From a bacterium (GTDB taxonomy: Bacteria; Verrucomicrobiota; Verrucomicrobiia; Chthoniobacterales; Terrimicrobiaceae), in the NCBI GenBank assembly GCA_009920585.1, contig RFZT01000034.1:1-13071 (forward strand): a stretch of DNA of 13,071 nt. The letters are read 5' to 3'. A model generated the notes under the pieces. The model made no database searches and had not been told where the DNA came from. It worked only from the letters and a program-made list of their open reading frames with translations. The position numbers and the translations under genes are program-made. Below are positions 7,212 to 13,071 of the stretch, one piece after another (the stretch's first letter is position 1; each line of letters begins with the position of its first letter).

Positions 7212-7285
7212 TTTCTCACGTAGTCTATGACCCCATAGCGGAACACCGAGGCGCTTCTTAGATTGTGATTGTAGGGGATTTCATT

Positions 7286-7954
7286 ATGAACACAAAACCT
7301 CAAATCAAAAAGCGCTCGATATCAACAACATTAATCTATGGTTTATCAGGACTTGTAGCAGTCACCTTGATTGCTGCCAGAGTGTCTTCGACGCAATCAT
7401 GGGGATCTAAACAATTCGAAGAACTATGGAATGGATATGGATCTATAACTTGGGCAAATAATGCTCTTACACTCATTCCAAAAGTTTCAACGCAGCCATC
7501 GGAAACGCATTCTGCTTTTGTTGTGAGCATTCCATCGCTCAAACCTCCTTATCGTGTTCGATTTAACATCACAACCGTAGTTCAACTGCGCCAAAACTCA
7601 GCGCCTAATCCATGGGAAGTTGGTTGGTTTGTATTTGCATACAAACCAGATGGAAAATTTAAATACCTTCTTCTTAAACCAAATGGGTATGGGCTTGAGT
7701 TAGGTGAATCTCTGCTGAATGACGTTCAAAGTTTTTTATACACCTCACCACTTAATAAAGATTTCTTCTTCATAGGTCAAACCTACGCCGTGGATATGAA
7801 TGTGCAATCGAAGTCCATCGCTATCACCATCAACGGAATAAAATATCTCACGTATTATTTGTCAGCTAATGACAAACTCACGTTCGATGGAAAAATCGGC
7901 TTTTACACGGAGGATGCCAATGTCCAAATCAGCAACATACGGGTCACTCAATGA
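7286..7954 (+). CDS. Secreted or membrane-anchored protein with probable concanavalin-like domain
   Basis: From ATG 7286 it is 222 aa; a GTG at 7265 is in frame, but AGGGGAT lies 6 bases before the ATG, which decides the start. Residues 8-31 form a basic then hydrophobic segment (KKRSISTT, then LIYGLSGLVAVTLIAA), so it is a signal peptide or N-terminal anchor. The remaining part looks all-beta. The stretch PWEVGWFVFAYKPDG and KYLLLKPNGYGLELG (109-140), and the ending GKIGFYTEDANVQISNIRV (202-220), follow the pattern of laminin-G/glucanase-like sandwich domains found in secreted carbohydrate-binding proteins. No catalytic residues are recognised. Base composition is much more AT-rich than the flanking operons, with A/T-ending codons, which suggests transfer. 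Function is unknown; binding to a polysaccharide is only an inference from the fold pattern. Confidence 0.72.
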   Translation: MNTKPQIKKRSISTTLIYGLSGLVAVTLIAARVSSTQSWGSKQFEELWNGYGSITWANNALTLIPKVSTQPSETHSAFVVSIPSLKPPYRVRFNITTVVQLRQNSAPNPWEVGWFVFAYKPDGKFKYLLLKPNGYGLELGESLLNDVQSFLYTSPLNKDFFFIGQTYAVDMNVQSKSIAITINGIKYLTYYLSANDKLTFDGKIGFYTEDANVQISNIRVTQ

Positions 7955-8001
7955 TAGTTTAGAGAGACTCACAACGCTGCTCCTCCCTTTTTTGCACTCT
8001 T

Positions 8002-8907
8002 TTAGGCTGATCGATCAGCGACGAGGCGGGCCATGATCGCTTTTTGGGTATGCAAGCGGTTCTCGGCTTGACGGAAAATGGTATCGGCATGGCCTTCAAA
8101 CGTCGCCTCGTCGATTTCCTTGCCGCGATAAGCCGGGAGGCAGTGCAAGATGAGAGCTTGGGGAGCCACGCCCAAAAGAGCGGAGTTGATCTGATAGCCG
8201 TGGAACTGCGCGATACGGAAGGCGGCCTCCTCTTCTTTTCCCATACTCACCCAAACATCTGTATAAAGAACATCAGCCCCAGCGGCGGCCTTGGCAGGAT
8301 CGGAAGTCACGACGATGTCGCCGCCAGCCCGCTTCAGCAACTCCGCTGGCGGTTGGAATTTTTGTGGTGACGCAATGGAAAGATGGAATCCACATTTAGC
8401 GGCGGCCCACATCCACGAGCGGGCCACATTGCAATCCCCATCGCCAATGAACGCCACGCGAAGGCCTTCAAGCGTCCCACGAGTCTCGCGAATAGTGAAA
8501 AGATCGGCCAGAATCTGGCAGGGATGCTCCTCGTCGGTGAGAGCATTGATCGTAGGAATGCCACTGTAGGCCGCAAAATCCTCCACATCCTTCTGTGCAA
8601 AGGTGCGGATCACCGCGCCGTGCAGCATTCGTCCCATTACTCGAGCGGTATCCTTGATGGGTTCTCCGCGACCGAGCTGGATATCCGCCGCTGCCAAAAA
8701 AATCGCATCTCCACCCAACTCACGAATGCCAACTTCAAATGAAACACGAGTTCGCGTTGAGGATTTGGAAAAAATCAGGCCCCAGCATTCATTGCTCAGA
8801 GGCTTCGATGTGGGTAGCGTGCGCGAGCTTTTCATGGTCGCTGTGGCGTCCACGATCGAGAAGATTTCAGCCGCCGTGAGCGACTCGATGGAAAGAAGAT
8901 TTTTCAT
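8002..8907 (-). CDS. argF: Ornithine carbamoyltransferase
   Basis: Makes citrulline from ornithine and carbamoyl phosphate, the sixth step of arginine synthesis. The 301-aa protein shows the carbamoyl-phosphate site SKSSTRTR (48-54), the HPCQ motif (128-131), and the ornithine-side motifs DVWVSMG (217-223) and HCLPA (255-259). DVWxSMG distinguishes ornithine from aspartate transcarbamoylases. Length is near the family norm (about 300-335). It is translated after argD with an ATGA overlap, so the two form an operon. The biosynthetic rather than catabolic role follows from the argD partner. A perfect 14-base palindrome lies inside its last codons. No Shine-Dalgarno sequence precedes the ATG, as expected for coupled translation here. 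Confidence 0.96.
   Translation of the reverse strand: MKNLLSIESLTAAEIFSIVDATATMKSSRTLPTSKPLSNECWGLIFSKSSTRTRVSFEVGIRELGGDAIFLAAADIQLGRGEPIKDTARVMGRMLHGAVIRTFAQKDVEDFAAYSGIPTINALTDEEHPCQILADLFTIRETRGTLEGLRVAFIGDGDCNVARSWMWAAAKCGFHLSIASPQKFQPPAELLKRAGGDIVVTSDPAKAAAGADVLYTDVWVSMGKEEEAAFRIAQFHGYQINSALLGVAPQALILHCLPAYRGKEIDEATFEGHADTIFRQAENRLHTQKAIMARLVADRSA
8006..8019. repeat. Perfect 14-base palindrome at the argF 3' end
   Basis: GCTGATCGATCAGC is its own reverse complement and begins 1 base inside the stop codon of argF. With no loop and no following T-run on the argF strand, it does not look like an intrinsic terminator. The coincidence with the convergent gene boundary is worth noting only. 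Confidence 0.4.
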
Positions 8908-10142
8908 TTTTCGTGATGAGGAGAAAGGGCGTTGAGAACGCCAATGAACTTGTCAACTGCCTCGTCGATTTCGGCACGGGAGACGTTTAAGGGAGGAAGA
9001 AAACGAACCACCGATTCTCCCGAAGGAATGAGTAACAAACCGGAAGCCATTGCGCGGACGACTACCTCCAACGCAGGCGCGCGATCGCCTTTCGGAAAGA
9101 CATCGGAGAGCTCAACCCCAGCCATGAGCCCTATGGAGCGAACTTCCTTCACTAGCGGCGAACCCGTCGTCCGAAGTCGCGCGGCAAGATGGGCTCCGAG
9201 GAATCGCGTGGATTCGAGGAGACCGTCGCGTTCGATGATTTCGAGCACCTTCATTCCAGCAGCACAGGCTACGGGATTGCCTCCATAGGTCGTGCCGTGA
9301 CTGCCAGCGCCGAGCAAGTCGCAGAGCGGACCACGCTCGTCGAGAGCGCGGTTGGAAATCCAGAACGAACCGAGCGGGAACCCATTCGCAATGCCCTTGG
9401 CCCACGAAACAGCATCCGGCTCGACCTCGCGCGTGATACTATGCCACCCGCACCAGTCGCCGGTTCGCCCCAAGCCGCACTGAACTTCGTCAAACATCAA
9501 CAGAAGCTCGCGCTCATCGCAAATCGCGCGAAGGTCCTTGAGAAAATCCGCACTCGCAATATGAATTCCCCCCTCGCCTTGGATCGGCTCGACAAGGATC
9601 GCGACCGTATTTTCATCCACGGCGGCACGAACGGCATCGAGATCACCAAACGGCAAATGGCGGAACCCTTCTAACAGTGGGCCAAAACCTTTCTTCACCT
9701 TATCCTGACCGGTCGCGGAAATACAGGCCATCGTGCGTCCGTGGAAGGAACTCTCAAAAGTGATAATCCCATGGCGCCCTGTCTCGCTGCCAAACCGTCG
9801 AGCGATCTTGATGAGGCCCTCATTGGCTTCGGCTCCGCTATTGCAGAAAAAAATCTTTCCCGGTCCAGTGATCTCGACCAACCGCTTGGCTAAGTCGATC
9901 TGGGGTTGCGTACGATAGAGGTTGGAGGTGTGAACGAGCTTCGCCGCCTGCGCACACACGGCAGCAGTGACTTCGGGGTGCGCATGGCCCAGCGAGCAAA
10001 CGGCAATGCCAGCACCAAAATCGAGATACTCCGTCCCGTCCGGCCCCCAAGCCCGGCAACCCGAACCACGCTCCAAGTCCAAGTCGAATCGACCATAGCT
10101 AGGAACGATGTAACGAGCGTATTCTTCTGAAAGGAGACTCAT
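8904..10142 (-). CDS. argD: Acetylornithine aminotransferase (class III PLP enzyme)
   Basis: Converts N-acetylglutamate semialdehyde to N-acetylornithine using glutamate and pyridoxal phosphate. The 412-aa protein has the full class III pattern: the N-terminal YLDFGAGIAVCSLGHAHP, the cofactor phosphate loop NSGAEANE (101-108), SSFHGRT (131-137), VEPIQGEGG (184-192), the Asp that contacts the pyridine nitrogen in FDEVQCGLGRTG (D218) and the Schiff-base lysine in WAKGIANGFPLG (K249). SHGTTYGGNP (281-290) is also typical of ArgD. It is first in the argD-argF unit and overlaps argF by four bases. Upstream, only an AT-rich ATTTTATAGATT stretch hints at a -10 region. The close relatives GabT, RocD and AstC share the fold; the argF partner favours ArgD. 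Confidence 0.94.
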   Translation of the reverse strand: MSLLSEEYARYIVPSYGRFDLDLERGSGCRAWGPDGTEYLDFGAGIAVCSLGHAHPEVTAAVCAQAAKLVHTSNLYRTQPQIDLAKRLVEITGPGKIFFCNSGAEANEGLIKIARRFGSETGRHGIITFESSFHGRTMACISATGQDKVKKGFGPLLEGFRHLPFGDLDAVRAAVDENTVAILVEPIQGEGGIHIASADFLKDLRAICDERELLLMFDEVQCGLGRTGDWCGWHSITREVEPDAVSWAKGIANGFPLGSFWISNRALDERGPLCDLLGAGSHGTTYGGNPVACAAGMKVLEIIERDGLLESTRFLGAHLAARLRTTGSPLVKEVRSIGLMAGVELSDVFPKGDRAPALEVVVRAMASGLLLIPSGESVVRFLPPLNVSRAEIDEAVDKFIGVLNALSPHHEK

Positions 10143-10211
10143 TTTGTCGGAATCTATAAAATCAGGTGTTCGTGGGGCGCTTCAAAAATCCAATACTCAA
10201 AGGAAGCGAAA

Positions 10212-10237
10212 CGGGCGGAACCTTTCGGTTCCGCCCG
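10212..10237 (-). terminator. Hairpin terminator after rplQ
   Basis: An 11-base-pair perfect stem (CGGGCGGAACC with GGTTCCGCCCG) around a 4-base loop. On the minus strand it is followed by TTTCGCTTCCTTT, a broken T-run. It lies about 105 bases past the rplQ stop and about 70 before argD, so it most likely ends the rpoA-rplQ transcript and isolates it from the arginine operon. The imperfect T-run lowers certainty about intrinsic termination. Confidence 0.7.
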
Positions 10238-10342
10238 GTCCATCAGGGGATTTCCTCGGGAGAAATCATTCACCCATTCATTTACCGGATCGGTGTATTT
10301 CTGATGGGCTTCCTTAGAAACTAAGCTCTCGGTTTAGTGAGT

Positions 10343-10747
10343 TTACTCAGCTTTGGTAGAAACTGTCTCTGCCGTCTCGGCAGTCGCGGTGTCGTTATCA
10401 ACCCACTCAATGTAAGCCATAGGAGCGGAGTCGCTGATGCGACGACCGAGCTTGATGATGCGGGTGTATCCACCCTTGCGCGTTGCAGCGCGTGGAGCGA
10501 TTTCGGCGAAGAGGGTTTTGACGGCGTCCTTCTGCCCGAGCTTGCCAGCGGCAAGACGGCGGGCGTGGAGATCACCACGCTTGCCCAAGGTCACCAATTT
10601 CTCGGCGAGAGGGCGAACGGCTTTCGCCTTGGCGAGAGTGGTCTTGATGCGTTTGTGCTCGATGAGGCTGCAAACCTGATTGGCGAGCAAGGCATCACGA
10701 TGGGCCGAGCTGCGGCCTAGTTTAACGGTTTTCTTACGGTGGCGCAT
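10343..10747 (-). CDS. rplQ: 50S ribosomal protein L17
   Basis: L17 is a protein of the large ribosomal subunit, near the peptide exit tunnel. The 134-aa product begins MRHRKKTVKLGRSSAHRDALLANQ, continues LIEHKRIKTTLAKAKAVRPLAEKLVTLGK and ends its core with GGYTRIIKLGRRISDSAPMAYIEW, all diagnostic for L17. A short Thr/Ala/Glu-rich tail (about 117-134) extends past the core; tails of this sort are common. It follows rpoA by 25 bases, as in most bacteria. No Shine-Dalgarno sequence is visible before the ATG. Confidence 0.97.
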   Translation of the reverse strand: MRHRKKTVKLGRSSAHRDALLANQVCSLIEHKRIKTTLAKAKAVRPLAEKLVTLGKRGDLHARRLAAGKLGQKDAVKTLFAEIAPRAATRKGGYTRIIKLGRRISDSAPMAYIEWVDNDTATAETAETVSTKAE

Positions 10748-10772
10748 GGCGTGTTATTTCTTTGGTTATCGA

Positions 10773-11762
10773 CTAAGCTTCGAGATTAGCGGCATCCAAC
10801 TTGATCCCGAGACCGAGACCGAGTTGTTGGAGTTTTTCTTTGATTTCGTTGAGAGATTTTTTACCGAAGTTGCGGTATTTGAGCATCTCCGCCTCGCTCT
10901 TGAGGGCGAGTTGACCGACGCTGGTGATGTTCGCATTGTTGAGGCAGTTGGCGGCACGAACCGAGAGTTCGATTTCGTTCACGCTCATGGCCAAAAGCTT
11001 CTTCATGCGGTTATTCTCTTGGCTCACCTCTTGTGGAGTCTCGTCAAATTCGACTTGCTCGTCATTGAAACCAACAAACACGTCGAGGTGGTGGCGAAGG
11101 ATCGCCGAGGCCTGAAGCAAAGCGTCATCAGGAGTGATGCGACCATCTGTCCAAACTTCCAAGATGACCTTGTCGTAATCGGTGCGCTGACCCACGCGGG
11201 TGTTTTGCACGGCATACTTCACGCGAGTCACAGGAGAAAATACGGAATCGATGGCAATGACGCCGATCGGTTGGTCGGAGCGCTTGTTTTCGTCACCGGT
11301 AGCAAATCCACGGCCGACACGAACTTCGAATTCGGCTTCGAATTTTTGTTTCTTATCGAGTGTGCAAATGAGTTGGTCAGGATTCAGAACTTCGCATTGA
11401 GCATTCCCTTGAATGTCACCAGCCGTCACAGCGCCTTCACGGTTCACCGCGAGCTTGAGCGTGCGGGTTTCGTGATCGTGAGCGTTGAATTTGATTTTTT
11501 TGAGATTGAGGATGATCTCGACCACGTCTTCGACCACGCCAGGTAGAGTGCTGAACTCGTGAAGAGCGCCCTCGATTTTCACCGAAGTGATAGCGGCCCC
11601 CTCGAGCGAGCTCAGGAGAACGCGACGCAGGGAGTTGCCAATGGTGTGTCCGTAACCGGCCTCGAATGGCTCGGCTGTGAACTGGGCAAATTGATCTGTG
11701 GCTGTGGCCTCGTCTTTGACGAGAGTTTTCGGCATTTCGAACCGAGCGAGACGTACTGGCAT
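10773..11762 (-). CDS. rpoA: DNA-directed RNA polymerase subunit alpha
   Basis: The alpha subunit dimerises to scaffold beta and beta-prime assembly and contacts promoters and activators. I start it at ATG 11762 (MPVRLARFEMPK), giving 329 aa, the same length as the E. coli protein; the frame stays open upstream to 11849 but that extension is unlike the family. The N-terminal domain shows EPFEAGYGHTIGNSLRRVLL, GALHEFSTLPGVVEDVVEI and the GDENKRSDQPIGVIAIDSVFSPV region. The C-terminal domain includes ELSVRAANCLNNANITSVGQL and MLKYRNFGKKSLNEIKEKL, the part that binds UP elements. It forms a two-gene unit with rplQ and is not preceded here by rpsM, rpsK or rpsD, which usually lie upstream. Confidence 0.97.
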   Translation of the reverse strand: MPVRLARFEMPKTLVKDEATATDQFAQFTAEPFEAGYGHTIGNSLRRVLLSSLEGAAITSVKIEGALHEFSTLPGVVEDVVEIILNLKKIKFNAHDHETRTLKLAVNREGAVTAGDIQGNAQCEVLNPDQLICTLDKKQKFEAEFEVRVGRGFATGDENKRSDQPIGVIAIDSVFSPVTRVKYAVQNTRVGQRTDYDKVILEVWTDGRITPDDALLQASAILRHHLDVFVGFNDEQVEFDETPQEVSQENNRMKKLLAMSVNEIELSVRAANCLNNANITSVGQLALKSEAEMLKYRNFGKKSLNEIKEKLQQLGLGLGIKLDAANLEA

Positions 11763-11798
11763 GTTTTTGTAGTTTTTTATCGAGTAACCGGGTTTCCC

Positions 11799-11818
11799 TG
11801 TGCGCTTACGGCTGCACA
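11799..11818 (-). promoter_or_regulatory. Hairpin in the rpoA leader
   Basis: TGTGC plus GC pairs with GC plus GCACA across a 5-base loop, with one bulged base. An alternative longer-range pairing, CCTGTG (11797-11802) with CACAGG (11833-11838), would exclude it. Mutually exclusive foldings in a long leader could mean regulation, but that is inference. Confidence 0.3.
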
Positions 11819-11876
11819 TCGGAGATGGCGGCCACAGGACCAACGGCACAATTTTTGGATCGGGCGCGAGGTGTCA

Positions 11877-11904
11877 TAGGTAGCTTAAAACTTGCCCATG
11901 TCAA
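11877..11904 (-). promoter_or_regulatory. Candidate rpoA-rplQ promoter
   Basis: On the minus strand a perfect TTGACA (11899-11904) is followed after 16 bases by TACCTA (11877-11882), a poor -10 hexamer. It lies in the gap between the NifU-like gene and rpoA and would give a leader of about 105-110 bases. The -35 box is good and the -10 weak, so the spacing should be treated as tentative. Confidence 0.4.
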
Positions 11905-11920
11905 GCAATTCTCGCGATTT

Positions 11921-12367
11921 TTACGTGAATTTGATTTTGACCGATTTCGGAGCTTGGAGGCTGTCGGATAAATTCGAGCTAACTGCCTTGGGAGCGGCTA
12001 CCTCACCTGTGAGCGCGTTTTTGAGGGCTCCTTCGACGAGTTGCGCACAATGAATTTTCATCGGGGGAAGCGCGCCGAGGGGTGCAGAAAGATCTTCGTT
12101 CGACATCGCAAGGGCCTCCGAAGGCGTTTTTCCTTTGATCAACTCCGTGGCCATGCTGGCGACGGCAATGGCGGTCTGGCATCCGAAAGATTGGAATGTA
12201 GCCTTGTCGATCACGCGACGCCCGTCTTCGTTGCGGAACTTGATCCACATCCTCAGCATGTCCCCGCAGTCGCTACTGCCAGCGGTTCCAATGGCATCCG
12301 CTTCCGCCATTTCCCCGAGGTTTTTGGGATTCCGAATGGCCTCGTCGATTTTTTCTTCCGTATTCAT
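11921..12367 (-). CDS. NifU/IscU-like iron-sulfur cluster scaffold protein
   Basis: Scaffold proteins of this family build 2Fe-2S or 4Fe-4S clusters from iron and cysteine-desulfurase sulfur and pass them to apoproteins. The three cluster cysteines are in place: C34 in SSDCGDML, C63 in FQSFGCQTAIAVAS and C107 in MKIHCAQLVEGAL, with the Asp next to the first (D36) and the His before the third (H106). At 148 aa it is IscU-like in its first about 120 residues. The C-terminal NifU thioredoxin-like domain is absent, and a short Ser/Ala/Lys tail replaces it. The start overlaps the stop of the upstream rhodanese fusion (ATGA), so both are made together. No cysteine desulfurase is in the window. Whether it belongs to an ISC, NIF or SUF-type pathway cannot be told. 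Confidence 0.87.
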   Translation of the reverse strand: MNTEEKIDEAIRNPKNLGEMAEADAIGTAGSSDCGDMLRMWIKFRNEDGRRVIDKATFQSFGCQTAIAVASMATELIKGKTPSEALAMSNEDLSAPLGALPPMKIHCAQLVEGALKNALTGEVAAPKAVSSNLSDSLQAPKSVKIKFT

Positions 12368-12927
12368 TCCGTGGTATAGCGTGGAAGATTCGGATCAACC
12401 TCGCAACTCCAAGCATCGATTCCGCCGCGAAGCGCCTTCACATTTTGAAACCCGTGTCCGGCAAAATACGCGGCGGCATCCAAAGTGCGAGTTCCCGTGT
12501 GGTCAACGAGGACGAGCAACGTGTCCTTGGGGCAATGCGCCATGATCTCTTGCAAAAGATCCTGACTGAAAAGTTGCGACCCTTCGATCGAGACAGCCTC
12601 AAATTCCTCACGGGTACGCACGTCAAGAAAGCGGCCGGCACCGCTATGGAGCGCTTCAGCGGCATCCGAGGGTGAAATAAAAACCAACTCGTCCTGCTCG
12701 TGCGCTTCTAGGATTTTGGCCAAGGCCTCTTGGGGATCAACTCCCTCATTCCTCGCGCAAACCCCCTCGAGCGTTTCCTCGGGCTGGAACCCACAACTCG
12801 CACAACCTCCAATATGGTAGTTTCTAAAAAGGGCGCGCTGGGCTCCGGGATAGGCATGGAGCAACTCGGCCATTGTGATCTGCGGTGAAAGCGACATTTC
12901 CCCTAACATAGATATTATTTCCGCCAT
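12364..12927 (-). CDS. CxxC (DUF1858-like) domain fused to a rhodanese domain lacking the catalytic Cys
   Basis: A 187-aa two-domain protein upstream of the NifU-like gene. The N-terminal module, TMAELLHAYPGAQRALFRNY followed by HIGGCASCGF (C42, C45), resembles the DUF1858/ScdA-type redox disulfide domain. The C-terminal module (about 80-180) is a rhodanese fold: FLDVRTREEFE, the loop TLLVLVDHTGTRTLDAAAYF, and ALRGGIDAW. In active rhodaneses the loop carries the sulfur-accepting Cys (CxxGxRS). Here the position is Asp (D142, DHTGTR), so sulfurtransferase activity is not expected; C132 lies elsewhere. The start is uncertain: ATGs occur at 12927, 12909 and 12897, and the last has AGGGGA immediately before it. 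Translational coupling to the NifU-like gene suggests a role in iron-sulfur or sulfur handling, perhaps as a binding or redox partner. That is inference. Confidence 0.78.
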   Translation of the reverse strand: MAEIISMLGEMSLSPQITMAELLHAYPGAQRALFRNYHIGGCASCGFQPEETLEGVCARNEGVDPQEALAKILEAHEQDELVFISPSDAAEALHSGAGRFLDVRTREEFEAVSIEGSQLFSQDLLQEIMAHCPKDTLLVLVDHTGTRTLDAAAYFAGHGFQNVKALRGGIDAWSCEVDPNLPRYTTE

Positions 12928-12974
12928 GCCAAGGCCCGACCGTTACGCCTCGACTGCGCCAAGCAAATTCACAA

Positions 12975-13071
12975 CCACTGTTCCACCCATGCCCTGCCCG
13001 ATCTGCACCGACAGCTTGGGCTTCACTGCGGCACTATGGGGAGGAAAGTTCGGAAGGCCCAAGGCGGGATC
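12975..13071 (+). ncRNA. rnpB: Possible 5' part of RNase P RNA, cut by the window end
   Basis: GGGGAGGAAAGTTCGG at 13038-13053 differs by one base from GGGGAGGAAAGTCCGG, the conserved region I of bacterial RNase P RNA. The following CCCAAGGCGGGAT is loosely like the next conserved stretch (ATAGGGCAGGGT in E. coli). Upstream, CCGaCAG can pair with CTGCGG, but no classical long P3 arm is visible. The mismatch hits a normally invariant C, and nothing downstream of 13071 can be seen, so this is a hypothesis. An alternative is a short frame open from ATG 12926 to the edge with no recognised product. The left boundary is arbitrary. Confidence 0.25.

Larger units (their letters stand above)
6993..7285. 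other. Gap between antitoxin and lectin-like gene, no clear gene
   Basis: A 293-base stretch separating two divergent genes. Besides the operator candidate it holds a second inverted repeat at 7198-7211. On the minus strand a frame of about 100 codons stays open across the gap and ends with a TAA that overlaps the antitoxin start (ATGGTAA). It begins only at a TTG inside the neighbouring gene, has no family signature, and I do not call it a gene. It could be a relic. Confidence 0.4.

Noticed and set aside
10240..10307. CCATCAG / CTGATGG inverted repeat after rplQ as a regulatory element
   Set aside because: Seven-base arms are separated by more than 50 bases with only minor inner pairing; the adjacent 11-base-pair hairpin explains termination better.
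10680..11546. 288-codon + strand frame across rplQ and rpoA
   Set aside because: It is antisense to two certain genes, its product lacks any recognisable domain, and no start signal precedes it.
11763..11849. Upstream extension of the rpoA frame by 29 codons
   Set aside because: The extra residues are unlike any alpha N-terminus and the ATG at 11762 gives the standard 329-aa protein.
1..13071. CRISPR array, tRNA genes or prophage genes
   Set aside because: No regularly spaced direct repeats, no tRNA cloverleaf signatures and no phage structural genes were seen on either strand.

Overview
The window is bacterial, mostly GC-rich chromosomal housekeeping DNA. Gene content, a YebC protein with a variant N-terminus and genes that mostly start without a Shine-Dalgarno sequence suggest the Verrucomicrobiota. 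That placement is an inference from recalled sequence patterns, not a database result.

Left part (1-3460): the 3' part of a PAP2-type phosphatase gene on the + strand meets, tail to tail with a 35-base overlap, a minus-strand set. In transcription order this set is a membrane site-2 protease (M50), a YebC/TACO1 protein and a CCA-adding tRNA nucleotidyltransferase. A 102-base gap separates it from the divergent serA.

Middle (3461-6108): a + strand operon of serA (3-phosphoglycerate dehydrogenase with a C-terminal ACT domain), a short recO and an RlpA-like lipoprotein. recO and rlpA share a GTGA stop/start.

Accessory pocket (about 6109-8000): a decayed IS110-like transposase start, a VapBC-type toxin-antitoxin pair on the minus strand with a palindrome just upstream, and an AT-richer orphan gene for an exported or membrane-anchored protein with a probable concanavalin-like fold. 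The change in composition and the transposase relic suggest acquired DNA.

Right part (8002-13071, minus strand): argD-argF (arginine biosynthesis, ATGA overlap), a strong hairpin terminator, and rpoA-rplQ as a two-gene unit with its own long leader rather than as the tail of a ribosomal-protein operon. Next come a NifU/IscU-like iron-sulfur scaffold gene and, overlapping it by ATGA, a CxxC-domain/rhodanese fusion whose catalytic cysteine is replaced. The last about 140 bases hold no clear gene but contain a close match to the conserved region I of RNase P RNA at the very edge.

I found no convincing large new system. The most unusual items are the toxin-antitoxin/lectin-like pocket, the Cys-less rhodanese fusion beside the NifU scaffold, the rpoA leader and the RNase P-like motif at the right edge.
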